Assembly (NCBI RefSeq): GCF_028023675.1
Contig: NZ_JAQIOZ010000024.1
Coordinates: 1 to 64,000, forward strand
DNA length: 64,000 nucleotides
DNA from: Primorskyibacter aestuariivivens
Lineage (GTDB): Bacteria; Pseudomonadota; Alphaproteobacteria; Rhodobacterales; Rhodobacteraceae
Reading direction: 5' to 3'
The first letter of the stretch is position 1. The number at the start of each line of letters is the position of its first letter. Both the position numbers and the translations under genes were made by a program. This document shows, one piece after another, positions 25,626 to 34,871 of this stretch. The notes beneath the pieces are model-generated. The model worked only from the letters and a program-made list of their open reading frames with translations, did not search any database and was not told where the DNA came from.

Positions 25626-27050
25626 ATGGCCGATCAAACCCCTCCTGACCTTCAAAACCGCCTCGATCAATTCAGCCAGCGCGGCAAATCCAAACGCCGG
25701 AGCAACAGCCTCGGGGTCGGCGCCCTCGCCGCTGCCCTCGCCCTTGGCGGCGCCGGGGTCGCGTATTTCCTGGCCACTGGTCTGCAGGAAGGCGACAGCG
25801 CACTCGAGACCTCCGATGTCGAGACCTTCCAGGACCGCCGCCCCGGTACCGGCGGGCGGCTGGAGTTTCCACCCGACGAGACAGAGCAGCGGGTCAATGA
25901 CGCGCTGATCGCCGTCGAGGAGGCGCTTGATGTGCCCGCGGCCCCGGCCCCCGAGCCGAGCGCCGAGGTGCTGGCCGAGATCGCCAAGCTCCGCGAGGCC
26001 CTTGCCGCCAGCCAGGCCGCGCGCAATTCAGAAATCCAGTCTGCCGTTGCGGACCTGCGCGAGGCCTTCGACGAACAGAAGGCGGCGCTTGAAGCGACGC
26101 TCGCCGCCAAGGAAACCGAATTGGCTAACCTGCAGCGCCAGACCGAGACCCGCATCGAAGGGCTTCAGGCCATGCTCGATGCCGAACGAGCGCAGCGCGA
26201 GGGGCTCGAGGCCGAGCTCGACCGCGAAGGGCTGATCGCTGACCAGCGTCTTCTCGAAGAACGCCGCCGGCAGGAAGAGGAACAGCGCCAGCGCGAGGCC
26301 GAGCGGGTCGCCGAGGAGCTTCTGACCGCGCAGATCAAATCCCCCGCGGTAGTCTATGCCGACGGTCCGCGTGGTGGCCAAAGTGGCGCGGCAGTCGCTG
26401 ATCCGGCGGCCCCTGGCACCGGGGGTCCGGTCCTGTCAGGAAACGAGCAGTTCCTGCAAAGCGCGCGGCCGCTCGAGGTGCAGGAGGCCGCCCGCCTCAC
26501 CCATCCCGAACGCACCCTGACCCAAGGGTCCGTCATCCAGGCCGCGCTCCAGACCGCCATCAACAGCGACTTGCCGGGCTCAGTCGTCGCGGTCGTCTCC
26601 GAGCCGGTGCCAGCGTTTTCCGGGGACCGGATCCTGATCCCCCGGGGCTCCCGCCTTTTTGGCCAATACCGCTCCGGCATCGAAATGCACCAGAAGCGCA
26701 TCCTGATCCTCTGGACCCGCGTCCTGACCCCGGACGGCACCTCGATGGAAATCGCCGCCGTGGGTGGGGATCAGCTTGGCCGCTCGGGCCTCACCGGTTT
26801 GGTCGACACCAAATTCGCCGAGCGCTTCGGCGGGGCGGCGCTGATCTCCGTGATTGGGGCGGCACCGGCCGTAGCGGCCGAAAGCGCCAACAAAGAAACC
26901 ACAAGCATCGTTCTGGGCGATGTCGGCAGCGACCTGCAGGATGCGGTCGGATCGGTCATTGCCGACCAGGTGTCGATCGCACCCACGATCTATGTCGATC
27001 AGGGCGCCTCAGTCACCGTGCTCGTGGACCGGGATGTGGTGATTTACTGA
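25626..27050 (+). CDS. virB10: VirB10-like energy-transducing channel protein
   Basis: A 474-residue protein spanning both membranes: a cytoplasmic N-terminus, a membrane helix (about 28-50), a long charged coiled coil (about 110-240) in place of the usual proline-rich linker, and a C-terminal TrbI/VirB10 domain (about 275-474) with LTQGSVIQAALQTAINSDLPG, ILIPRGSRLFGQYRSG and the GRSGLTGLVDTKF antenna region. It conveys ATP-driven changes from VirB4/B11/D4 to the outer pore. The stop overlaps the virB11 start (TGATG). Confidence 0.9.
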   Translation: MADQTPPDLQNRLDQFSQRGKSKRRSNSLGVGALAAALALGGAGVAYFLATGLQEGDSALETSDVETFQDRRPGTGGRLEFPPDETEQRVNDALIAVEEALDVPAAPAPEPSAEVLAEIAKLREALAASQAARNSEIQSAVADLREAFDEQKAALEATLAAKETELANLQRQTETRIEGLQAMLDAERAQREGLEAELDREGLIADQRLLEERRRQEEEQRQREAERVAEELLTAQIKSPAVVYADGPRGGQSGAAVADPAAPGTGGPVLSGNEQFLQSARPLEVQEAARLTHPERTLTQGSVIQAALQTAINSDLPGSVVAVVSEPVPAFSGDRILIPRGSRLFGQYRSGIEMHQKRILILWTRVLTPDGTSMEIAAVGGDQLGRSGLTGLVDTKFAERFGGAALISVIGAAPAVAAESANKETTSIVLGDVGSDLQDAVGSVIADQVSIAPTIYVDQGASVTVLVDRDVVIY

Positions 27051-28027
27051 TGGAGCAGGCGTCACCAGCCTCATACCTTGAGCGCTATCTCGACCCGTTC
27101 CGCGACCTTCTGAGACGCGATGACGTGGTCGAGATCGCGATCAATCCGGACGGCAAGGTCTGGCTCGAAGTGGCAGGCGACGCCACCATGCGCCACGAAG
27201 GCCAGACCGTGGATCGCACCACCGCCCTCAACATGGCCCAGACCATCGTTGGCGATGCCAAGGCCCGCGTCTCTGAAAAGAACCCCCTCGTCTCCGGCAA
27301 GGTGGAATATGCAGGCCGTCCTCTCCGGGTCCAGGTCGCAGTGCCGCCCGCCATCGATCGCGGGGCCTCGATCACCATCCGCCTTTTCGCCTCCGGCAGC
27401 GTCCGGGATTACGCTCCTGCCTATCTCTTCGGCAAAGCCGTCTCGCTCGACGCGCTCCGCGCCGAGAAGATGAAAAACATCGCCACACTCGCCGAAGAGA
27501 ACCTCGAAGCTGCACTGCAGACCCTTGTCGAAGCGCGGCTCAACGTCCTGATCAGCGGCGGCACCTCGACCGGCAAGACCACTTTCGCCCGACACCTCCT
27601 AACGCATGTGAGCGAGCACGAACGGCTGATCACTATCGAGGACGCCTTCGAGCTCTTCCCCGGCCAACCCAACACCGTCGCCCTCCTTGCCGACCGCGGT
27701 GCCGGTTCACAACGCAGCGCCAACGCCCTCCTCCAGGCCTCCCTCCGCATGCGCCCCGACCGGATTATCGTCGGCGAGCTGCGCGGCGCCGAAGCCCTGA
27801 CCTATCTCGAAGCTATCAACACCGGCCATGGCGGGTCGGTTTCCACCATCCACGCCGAAACCGCGGAACTCGCCATTGACCGGCTGGCGATCATGGTTCT
27901 GCAGGCTGGCACACCGCTGACCTTCGCCGAGGTGCGGGAATACATCCGGAAATCCATCGATGTGATCGTCCAGCTGGGGCGGGTCGAGGGGAAACGGGGG
28001 ATTACCGAGTTCTATCTGCCGAATTGA
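27050..28027 (+). CDS. virB11: VirB11 traffic ATPase
   Basis: A 325-residue hexameric ATPase. Walker A GGTSTGKTTF near residue 170, Asp box ITIEDAFELF, Walker B MRPDRIIVGELRGAEALTYL and the GHGGSVSTIHAE histidine box are all present. The length matches VirB11 of Agrobacterium. It is the last gene of the operon; the following 239 nt contain no convincing gene before the convergent transporter gene. Confidence 0.93.
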   Translation: MEQASPASYLERYLDPFRDLLRRDDVVEIAINPDGKVWLEVAGDATMRHEGQTVDRTTALNMAQTIVGDAKARVSEKNPLVSGKVEYAGRPLRVQVAVPPAIDRGASITIRLFASGSVRDYAPAYLFGKAVSLDALRAEKMKNIATLAEENLEAALQTLVEARLNVLISGGTSTGKTTFARHLLTHVSEHERLITIEDAFELFPGQPNTVALLADRGAGSQRSANALLQASLRMRPDRIIVGELRGAEALTYLEAINTGHGGSVSTIHAETAELAIDRLAIMVLQAGTPLTFAEVREYIRKSIDVIVQLGRVEGKRGITEFYLPN

Positions 28028-28266
28028 CAGAGTTTTTCGACAGGGTGCGGGCCCGAGTCCAGTCATTCGCTGCGCCAGGTCTCAAGGGTCACCATGCGAA
28101 CAGTGCGCGCCTTCGCTGTACTTGTCGTCAACGACCGCTTAACAGCTACTTATCGCCATTGTATGAGCAGCTAGAAAATGTTGAAACAGGCAGTGGCCAG
28201 AACCGAGGAGCCACAGTAGGGACCATATTAGTCCAAGTGTGCCCTTCCACGGAAGGAACGCTCACC

Positions 28267-29940
28267 TCAATTCGTGCCCGATTTCGGTTTACTTTTCATT
28301 CGCGTTTTCTTGAGTGCACCATGCTCATCGAGAACAGCATAGCCGATTGTCGCGAGTTTGCTGTTTGCCGTCTTGAGGCCCGAGATCATTTCCAGATGCT
28401 GATTGCTGGAACTCAGGCTGGTCAGGTTTGCTCGCCCAACCCGATCGAGGTGACTTCTCCGGCTTTCCTCTTCCAATGTGGATATAGCAGCTTTGTGTTG
28501 CACCAACGCCCTCGCATCCTCGAGTCTCCGTGTCCAAAGTACGGTTTGCGACAGCAAAATTGCCTTGCGTAGACCCGCAAACATCTCGTCGATTTCGTGT
28601 TGGCCATCATTGGAGAACTTGTACTCGCCACGCAATCTCTCCTCTTGGATGTTCAGCAATTTGCCGGAACAAATATCGCCGCAGCTCTCCACACGAATGG
28701 CAAAATCAAGAAGAACATGGACTTGAGAGGTGGGAGTTTCTGGAAGATCAGGCAAATCGGAGTAGCCCTCCCGAAGGTCCGATAGAGCCTGGTTCATACG
28801 CTTCTCACAAGCTCCAACTTCTTCGGTGTTTGGATTGGGACACTCCAATTCGTCCAGCATCTTTTTCAGGATGTCGAGCATCTGTCCGGCATGAGATTTC
28901 ATGGTGGCAATGATCACGTCTGGATCTGTTTCGTTGTGTGGGAGTTCAAATCTTTCGGTGCGGCGGCCATCGTCTGACAGCGACCCAAACCAGATTGCTA
29001 GACGTTGCGAAATGGGAGCAAGAAATAGAAACAGGAAATTGAACACCAAATGCCCGGCCAACATTACCGCGCTGGCAGGCCATTTCAGGGCATCCAGTAC
29101 GTGGGTCTGGCCGGCAAGCAAGCCAGCCACCGCAATCGCGGCAAGCGCACATCTGAGCAAAGCGACCGAGCGAGCAATATCCAGTCCAGGTCCTGTGTCT
29201 CGTCTGAGAAGCCAGGCTCCCAACACTGCGCTCCCAGCATTACAGCCGAAAACAAATCCCAGTCCAGCCAACGGTTCGATCACCCCAAGAGCGGCAAATG
29301 ACAACGCGGTTAGAATGGCGGCGAGACTTGAATGCATCAGCAGCGTCAGAGCGATACCGAAAATTGCCGCGCTTACAGGGTCACTATTGATGAAAGCTAA
29401 CAGGGATGGAGCGCCCGCCATTGATTTCAGAGGCTCCACGGCGTCGCGGATGACATTCAGAGAAAGAAAGATCAGTCCCAGGCCCAGGAATACGCGTCCG
29501 AGGTGTCGGGCCTTTGCTTGTCTGGCGTTTAGATATGCCCATCCGCCACCAAGGAGTGCGAGAGGTCCAAGCGCGGACACTGGGAGCGTCAGAAACTGAA
29601 CGGCTACCGCAGATCCAAAATCTGCCCCCATGGCGAGTAACACTGCGGTTGCGGCTGGGATTGTCCCGCTTCCGGTCAATCCACTGACCATGAGCAAGAC
29701 AACCGTTGCACCTTGCATGACAAAGCCGAGGGCTGCGCCTTTGGCAAGCGAGACAGGCAGCGCCGTGCTGTTTCCCAACATCGCTCTGATTTGGGCACTC
29801 CAGAGACGCTCCACCCCGACCCGTAAAAACCGGACGGCAAAGAGCAGTAATATCGCGCCGCTCATTAAGTGAATGGTGAAACTTACTATCGCCAAGATCT
29901 CAATTCTTTCTTTGCGCTGTGCGCAGCTCCGCGTTTCCAA
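28267..29940 (-). CDS. Na/Pi-cotransporter family protein with PhoU-like C-terminus
   Basis: A 557-residue protein: about 8-10 membrane helices in the first 315 residues, arranged as the two related halves of the Na/Pi cotransporter (NptA/YjbB) family, then a soluble helical region (about 330-557) like PhoU. The usual QSSS substrate motifs are replaced by MQGATVVLL and MHSSLAAIL, so substrate or mode of action may differ from classical phosphate carriers. The start is uncertain: TTG at 29940 gives the longest form, and starts at inner TTG or ATG codons would drop 16-25 residues. It is beside an inositol-phosphatase-like gene and a glycerophosphodiesterase cluster, which may supply phosphate to export or recycle. 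Confidence 0.8.
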   Translation of the reverse strand: METRSCAQRKERIEILAIVSFTIHLMSGAILLLFAVRFLRVGVERLWSAQIRAMLGNSTALPVSLAKGAALGFVMQGATVVLLMVSGLTGSGTIPAATAVLLAMGADFGSAVAVQFLTLPVSALGPLALLGGGWAYLNARQAKARHLGRVFLGLGLIFLSLNVIRDAVEPLKSMAGAPSLLAFINSDPVSAAIFGIALTLLMHSSLAAILTALSFAALGVIEPLAGLGFVFGCNAGSAVLGAWLLRRDTGPGLDIARSVALLRCALAAIAVAGLLAGQTHVLDALKWPASAVMLAGHLVFNFLFLFLAPISQRLAIWFGSLSDDGRRTERFELPHNETDPDVIIATMKSHAGQMLDILKKMLDELECPNPNTEEVGACEKRMNQALSDLREGYSDLPDLPETPTSQVHVLLDFAIRVESCGDICSGKLLNIQEERLRGEYKFSNDGQHEIDEMFAGLRKAILLSQTVLWTRRLEDARALVQHKAAISTLEEESRRSHLDRVGRANLTSLSSSNQHLEMISGLKTANSKLATIGYAVLDEHGALKKTRMKSKPKSGTN

Positions 29941-30029
29941 AAGTTAGTTTTCGGTCTGGCAAACGGTGCAGCCTTACTTCACGCGGGCCCGAGGCTTCGG
30001 TATGCTTGTGTCCAAGACCGCCACGACAT

Positions 30030-30839
30030 CTAGGCAACCGAGGGTTGCGTCGCGGCCAGCGAAACGCCTGTTGCCCTGACAAAAAACTCGGTCATGCTGG
30101 GAGTGCTGACCAGGATCTCGTTTCCAAGACGCCATCCATCGTTGGATGCATAGTCGGAGACATGGGCACCCGCCTCGGTGGCCAGAACGATGCCCGCGGC
30201 AACGTCCCATGGCATAATGTGATCTTCCCAGAAACCGTCGAGCCTGCCGACTGCGCAATGTGCGAGGGTTAGCGCCCCGGCGCCGCAAAAACGGTAGAGC
30301 GCCTTGTGATCCATCAGGGCCTTCAATACCGAGTGGTGGCGTTCGGCCGAGGATTTGAAACTAAAGCTGACACCCAGGACAGCACGGTCTGCACTCATTG
30401 TGTCACTGACCTCAACAGGCTTGCCGTTGAGGTGGCATCCGCCGCCGTGCCACGCCGAAAACATCTCGTCGTTGCAAGGATCGTAAATGCTTCCGAGGAT
30501 CGCTTTGCCGTCTTCAATCAATGCGATGGAGAGGCACCAGAATGGAACTCCGCGCACATAGTTTGAAGTCCCGTCAATTGGATCAATCACCCAGGTGCGA
30601 CCGTCGATGCTCCCGCCGGTTTCTTCGCCCATGAATGTCGTATCCGGATATGTCGCCTCCAAGCAATTTCGGATCAGCGCTTCTGTTTCTCGGTCAACCG
30701 CGGAAACGAAATCCTGCGCGCCTTTGGTCTCGGTTTCGAAGTCTCGGGCATGGAATCGATCGAGGGCCTTTTTTCCAGCTTTACGAATTACGTTTTCAAC
30801 GCTCGCGCTACGCGCAGCCAGTTGTGAACTGTTCAACAT
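30030..30839 (-). CDS. inositol monophosphatase family sugar-phosphate phosphatase
   Basis: A 269-residue Mg-dependent, lithium-sensitive-type phosphatase. Metal-binding motifs are complete: GEE (71-73), DPIDGTSN (86-93) and PWDVAAG near residue 213. No signal peptide, so it is cytoplasmic. It lies 8 nt downstream of the ROK regulator gene on the same strand, so the two form an operon facing the ABC-xylAB operon. In this setting it may dephosphorylate a polyol or sugar phosphate released from an imported phosphodiester. Histidinol-phosphatase or 3'-phosphoadenosine phosphatase activities are other options in this family. Confidence 0.88.
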   Translation of the reverse strand: MLNSSQLAARSASVENVIRKAGKKALDRFHARDFETETKGAQDFVSAVDRETEALIRNCLEATYPDTTFMGEETGGSIDGRTWVIDPIDGTSNYVRGVPFWCLSIALIEDGKAILGSIYDPCNDEMFSAWHGGGCHLNGKPVEVSDTMSADRAVLGVSFSFKSSAERHHSVLKALMDHKALYRFCGAGALTLAHCAVGRLDGFWEDHIMPWDVAAGIVLATEAGAHVSDYASNDGWRLGNEILVSTPSMTEFFVRATGVSLAATQPSVA

Positions 30840-30847
30840 GACATTCC

Positions 30848-31954
30848 CTACAGGAAGAAGTTTTCTTTGAGAGGTTTAAGTGCGGCGCCAGTCGCGGCGG
30901 GCTCGCCGGTGGTCTTGCCGAGTAGCAATTTTGGGTGAGGCCAAGGCGCATCGTAGCGGTGCTCCGTCGGGAACTCGACCCGTTCTATCAGCATCTGCGC
31001 CAGAGCCGTCGGTATTTGTCCACCGAATACAATAGCTTCGGGATCCAGAAAGCCGTGGATCGCTATGACGACGCGATTCAGCTGTGGCGTGACTGCGTCG
31101 ATCCAATCGTCGACCCCGGGCCAGGCAGGATCAAAGTTCTGCCGAAGATCCTCAATGCCTGCGATTGGGATACCCCCCTCACGGATTCGTTCCAAAAGAC
31201 TACGAAGAGCTGGGCGGTTGGAATGTTCCTCAGGTGTCGTATAGATGTTCGATAGCTCGCCCGCATTCCCGTTCATGCCGGTCAAAGGCGTACCGTTGAT
31301 AACGATCCCACCGCCAAAGCCATAATCGAATCCGAGATAGGCAAAACTATCCAGATTGCGCCCCACACCGTTCAGGCTCTCACCTATCGCACCAGCTGTT
31401 GCGCTGTTTTCGACATAGGCTTCCAGGCCGAAGTGCTCAGTTAACTCAGTGGAAATATCGATCAATGACCAGTCACGGAGTGGGGCAGGTGCATTAAAGG
31501 TACGGTGTCTGTCCGTAAAATATCCCGGTATCGTGAAGCCGATACCACACAGGTTCTTCTTTTTGATTCCATGGTCCGACAGAAACCTGTCGACCTCCAA
31601 TCCAATTCGAACCAGTGCGTCTTTGCGAGATGACAGATCGAGTGCCATCCGACGTTCGCCAACAGGTGAGCAAGTCAGATCGACAAGTGAAAGGACGACG
31701 GAATCAGTGTTTACTAAAAGACCGAGGCTGTGAACGGCCGAGCTGTTTAGATCAACAAATGGGCTTGGTTTGCCCGGTCCGCTGGCAGGGGCAGGTTTGA
31801 TCGTCAATAGGCCAGAAGCGTCCAGTTGAGAAACGATTCTATGAACCGATTGCTGGGTAAGATTCGTACGCTCTGTTAATTCAGACCGCGTAATCGGCTG
31901 ATTGCGGAGAACCAGATCCAGGATCATTCTTTGGTTGTTACTCAATGCGGCCAA
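30848..31954 (-). CDS. ROK-family transcriptional regulator (XylR/NagC type)
   Basis: A 368-residue regulator. An N-terminal winged helix (about 1-60, PITRSELTERTNLTQQSVHRIVSQL) is joined to a ROK sugar-binding domain (about 75-368) with YLGFDYGFGGGIVINGTPLTGMNGNAGEL. The usual ROK zinc cysteines are not evident (IYTTPEEHSN in that region), as in many regulators that lost kinase activity. It is divergent from the ABC-GDPD-xylBA operon. ROK repressors of xylose genes release DNA when sugar binds, so it is the likely local switch. Confidence 0.88.
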   Translation of the reverse strand: MAALSNNQRMILDLVLRNQPITRSELTERTNLTQQSVHRIVSQLDASGLLTIKPAPASGPGKPSPFVDLNSSAVHSLGLLVNTDSVVLSLVDLTCSPVGERRMALDLSSRKDALVRIGLEVDRFLSDHGIKKKNLCGIGFTIPGYFTDRHRTFNAPAPLRDWSLIDISTELTEHFGLEAYVENSATAGAIGESLNGVGRNLDSFAYLGFDYGFGGGIVINGTPLTGMNGNAGELSNIYTTPEEHSNRPALRSLLERIREGGIPIAGIEDLRQNFDPAWPGVDDWIDAVTPQLNRVVIAIHGFLDPEAIVFGGQIPTALAQMLIERVEFPTEHRYDAPWPHPKLLLGKTTGEPAATGAALKPLKENFFL

Positions 31955-32137
31955 ACTGTTAACCCTCTGTTTTGCAAGGTGTTCTTTAGGTGCTCACCCG
32001 ACGTCCCGATACTTTTCCGGAGCGGGGCGCAAATTTTTCCTTGGCGTCACGAATATTACATAATAAGTGTGATACAACAATACACACAAAGTGTAAAACT
32101 TGAGCGGCGAGAAAGTTGCTCTGATGGGAGGAAGCGA
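31955..32137. promoter_or_regulatory. divergent control region between ROK regulator and ABC operon
   Basis: An AT-rich 183-nt region. It contains GTGTG (32067-32071) paired with CACAC (32083-32087), and the adjacent inverted repeat ACAC-AAA-GTGT (32084-32094). These overlapping repeats are candidate ROK operators close to the start of the ABC operon. I could not fix -35 and -10 boxes with confidence. The ABC gene has GGGAGGAAG just before its ATG. Confidence 0.4.
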
Positions 32138-33163
32138 ATGGGGCTCGAAATTGAGAACGTAGGCGTTCGATTTGGCAGCTTTGAAGCGCTGCGAAGCGTC
32201 AATCTGACGGTCGACGACGGCGCCTTTGTTACGCTTCTAGGTCCGTCCGGATGTGGCAAGACCACCTTGCTCAATGTGATTGCGGGCTTTTTGAAGCCAA
32301 CCAGCGGGACCGTGCGCATGGATGGTATGGACATATCCGACACGCGACCGGAAGCACGTGATACGGCGATGTGTTTTCAGTCCTATGCGTTGTTTCCACA
32401 CCTAAGCGTACGCGAGAACGTTGCTTTCGGTCCGCGTCAGAAAAAGGTTCCGAAAAATGAGATTGTGCAGCGCGTGTCGAAGCTGCTCGATCAAATGGGC
32501 CTAGACATTCATGCAGAGAAACTCCCGAACGCATTATCGGGCGGCCAGCAACAGCGTGTTGCCTTGGCACGCGCACTCGCCGTCGCGCCCGGGATCGTCT
32601 TATTCGACGAACCTCTGTCCAATCTTGACGCAAAGCTCAGAGACCAGGTCCGCACCGAAATCCGTGCACTCCAACGTGAGGTCGGCTTCACAGCTGTCTA
32701 CGTAACGCATGACCAGGCGGAAGCCCTAGCTATGTCGGACGAAGTCTTTCTCCTGAACAAAGGTGTCGTCGAACAGTCCGGTGCGCCACGTGAGATCTAT
32801 TTCAGGCCCCGGACTTCATTTGTCGCAGACTTCATCGGCGCGGCAAATCTTCACGTCGGCAAGATCAAAGACGGCGCAATGGCAACACCCTTTGGACCTC
32901 TCGGCGTTCGGGGTGCCGACGCCCTCAACAAAACGGTGTGCTGGCGCCCGGAAGTCGTGAGGCTCGGAGGTGATTTGCAGGGTGCTGTTACCGCGAGCGC
33001 CTTTCAGGGCGGACATCTCGATCTTTTTGTGAGTGCCGGCGACCAGACCGTGCGCCTGCAAGTACCCGGGTCACATGAGTTCGACGTAGGTGACGAAGTC
33101 TCATTTGGGCTTGATCCCGAGAACGTCGTGGTACTGGCGGATGAGGGACATGTCGATGCCTAG
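32138..33163 (+). CDS. ABC transporter ATP-binding protein (PotA/FbpC type)
   Basis: A 341-residue ATPase from the ATG at 32138, which has GGGAGG upstream; the open frame continues 5' but without protein-like sequence. Walker A GPSGCGKTTL, Q-loop FQSYALFPHLSV, signature LSGGQQQRVALARAL, Walker B IVLFDEPLSNLDAKL and switch VTHDQAEAL are complete. A C-terminal TOBE-like domain follows (about 240-341). The order ATPase, permease, permease, binding protein matches polyamine, iron or phosphonate importers rather than the classical xylFGH set. Confidence 0.9.
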   Translation: MGLEIENVGVRFGSFEALRSVNLTVDDGAFVTLLGPSGCGKTTLLNVIAGFLKPTSGTVRMDGMDISDTRPEARDTAMCFQSYALFPHLSVRENVAFGPRQKKVPKNEIVQRVSKLLDQMGLDIHAEKLPNALSGGQQQRVALARALAVAPGIVLFDEPLSNLDAKLRDQVRTEIRALQREVGFTAVYVTHDQAEALAMSDEVFLLNKGVVEQSGAPREIYFRPRTSFVADFIGAANLHVGKIKDGAMATPFGPLGVRGADALNKTVCWRPEVVRLGGDLQGAVTASAFQGGHLDLFVSAGDQTVRLQVPGSHEFDVGDEVSFGLDPENVVVLADEGHVDA

Positions 33164-34016
33164 GTATCTCAGGATCGTCCTCTTGCTCACGCCGGGCCTC
33201 GGCCTTGTCGTTGTGATGATGAGCATGGTGATTTATCGCGCCGTTGCGCAGTCATTCGGGTTGTACAATTTCGGTGGCGAAGACATCCTGAGCCTCGCGC
33301 ACTGGCAGGAAATGTTCGATAACCGTCGCTATTGGAGTGCGCTGCGCTGGTCCGGCTATATCGCCACGACCTCCGCGTTATTATCTGTGGCTTTGGCATA
33401 TCCGCTGGCACTTTGGCTAAGGCGCCCGTTCTTCGGATCCACGATCCTTTCCGCGATGATCAAAGCGCCGTATTTCGTGCCCGGCCTTGTGGCAGCATTT
33501 CTCCTGATCAACGTCATATCCTTCCACGGGTTCGTCAATGAATTCATGATCTGGATTGGCCTCTGGGACAAGCCGGTGCGTATGCAAAATGACGAAAACG
33601 GCTACGCCATTATCGGCCTGCAAGTCTGGAAACAACTTCCATTGGCATTCCTCCTTTTGTTGGGATCGATCCAATCCATACCGGATTCGGTCCTTCACGC
33701 GGCGCAGGATCTAGGCGCAGGCACCTTGGCGCGGTTCCGGCGTGTTGTATTGCCACTAACGATGAAGGCAATGCAGGCAGCTCTTGTCCTGATCTTTATT
33801 GGCGCTGCGGGCGACTTCAGCTTCCAAGCCATCGCCGGACCTGCTCGGAAAAATTCCATGGCCACGCTCATGACTCAACTTCAGGGAAGCAATTATTCGG
33901 ACTGGAATGGGGCGGCGGTCGTGGGCGTCACGCTGATGGGCTTGTCCTTGGTTGGAGCGGTCGCACTTGCTGGATTCGTTCAGCTGATGACGAAATTCAC
34001 GGAGAATGTACGATGA
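33150..34016 (+). CDS. ABC transporter permease (PotB-like)
   Basis: A 288-residue inner-membrane protein with six predicted helices. The EAA loop near residue 195 reads AAQDLGAGTLARFRRVVLPLT, the site that docks to the ATPase. The start lies inside the end of the ATPase gene (14-nt overlap); a second ATG at 33156 has better spacing to GAGG. Family: binding-protein-dependent transport permease of the polyamine/iron type. Confidence 0.87.
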   Translation: MSMPRYLRIVLLLTPGLGLVVVMMSMVIYRAVAQSFGLYNFGGEDILSLAHWQEMFDNRRYWSALRWSGYIATTSALLSVALAYPLALWLRRPFFGSTILSAMIKAPYFVPGLVAAFLLINVISFHGFVNEFMIWIGLWDKPVRMQNDENGYAIIGLQVWKQLPLAFLLLLGSIQSIPDSVLHAAQDLGAGTLARFRRVVLPLTMKAMQAALVLIFIGAAGDFSFQAIAGPARKNSMATLMTQLQGSNYSDWNGAAVVGVTLMGLSLVGAVALAGFVQLMTKFTENVR

Positions 34017-34837
34017 AACGTCGCCATATCAGCACGATTCTAGCGATTGCAGTATCCTTTGCACTATTCTTTTGGCTGGCGATCCCATTCGCAATGGCCG
34101 TCATGTGGTCAATGGTCGATCCCGGACATCCGTGGAGTTATCCGGATATTCTGCCTCCTAAACTGTCTTTCGAGCGCTGGCGGGTGGTCTGGGAAACGAC
34201 GTCGCTCCCAACCGCGATGCTGAATTCCTACACGCTCGCACCGGTTGCAGGCATCTGCACTCTATTGCTGGCTGCCCCGACGGCCTACGCGTTCGGCAGA
34301 GAGGAATTCCGCGGCAAAGCAATTGCCCAGGTTGTCATTCTGATACCGTTGGTATTGCCGGGCTTTGTGACCGCTGTGTTTTTCGCGTCGCTCCTTTTGT
34401 CACTGGGTATTTTTGAAAAATATCCTGCCGTCCTACTTGGTCACATTGTTCTGTATATGCCCTACGCGGTGCGCATTCTCTCGGTATCGTTTTCGCAAGT
34501 CCAGGACGATGTGGTCAATGCCGCACGCGATCTTGGGGCGTCACCATTCGAAGTGTTCCGTGCCGCCTATTTCCCGGTCCTTAAGCCGGGGATATTTGCG
34601 GCATTTCTGATCGTATTTGTCCTTTCAATCGAAGAATTCGCAATCGCGTTCATCGTCGGCGTTCCGGATTTTACAACAATCCCGACAATATTGTTTTCCT
34701 ACCTCGGTTTCGAATTTGTCCGGACAAATGCCGCGGTGGTCGCCCTCATTCTTGTCGTTCCGAATGTCATTCTGATGCTCGTCCTGGAGCGGCTTCTTCA
34801 ATCAGCCAACCCCGCCAGCGTATCCGGCAAAGGCTGA
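34013..34837 (+). CDS. ABC transporter permease (PotC-like)
   Basis: A 274-residue inner-membrane protein with six predicted helices and an EAA loop reading AARDLGASPFEVFRAAYFPVL. It overlaps the previous permease by 4 nt (ATGA), so the two are coupled and form the heterodimeric channel. The binding-protein gene follows after 34 nt. Confidence 0.87.
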   Translation: MKRRHISTILAIAVSFALFFWLAIPFAMAVMWSMVDPGHPWSYPDILPPKLSFERWRVVWETTSLPTAMLNSYTLAPVAGICTLLLAAPTAYAFGREEFRGKAIAQVVILIPLVLPGFVTAVFFASLLLSLGIFEKYPAVLLGHIVLYMPYAVRILSVSFSQVQDDVVNAARDLGASPFEVFRAAYFPVLKPGIFAAFLIVFVLSIEEFAIAFIVGVPDFTTIPTILFSYLGFEFVRTNAAVVALILVVPNVILMLVLERLLQSANPASVSGKG

Positions 34838-34871
34838 TGCAATACGAACGATCAACCAACAGGAGGAAATA

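Noticed and set aside
28024-28572. Plus-strand open frame downstream of virB11
   Set aside because: It overlaps the 3' part of the convergent Na/Pi-cotransporter-like gene and has no protein-like pattern.
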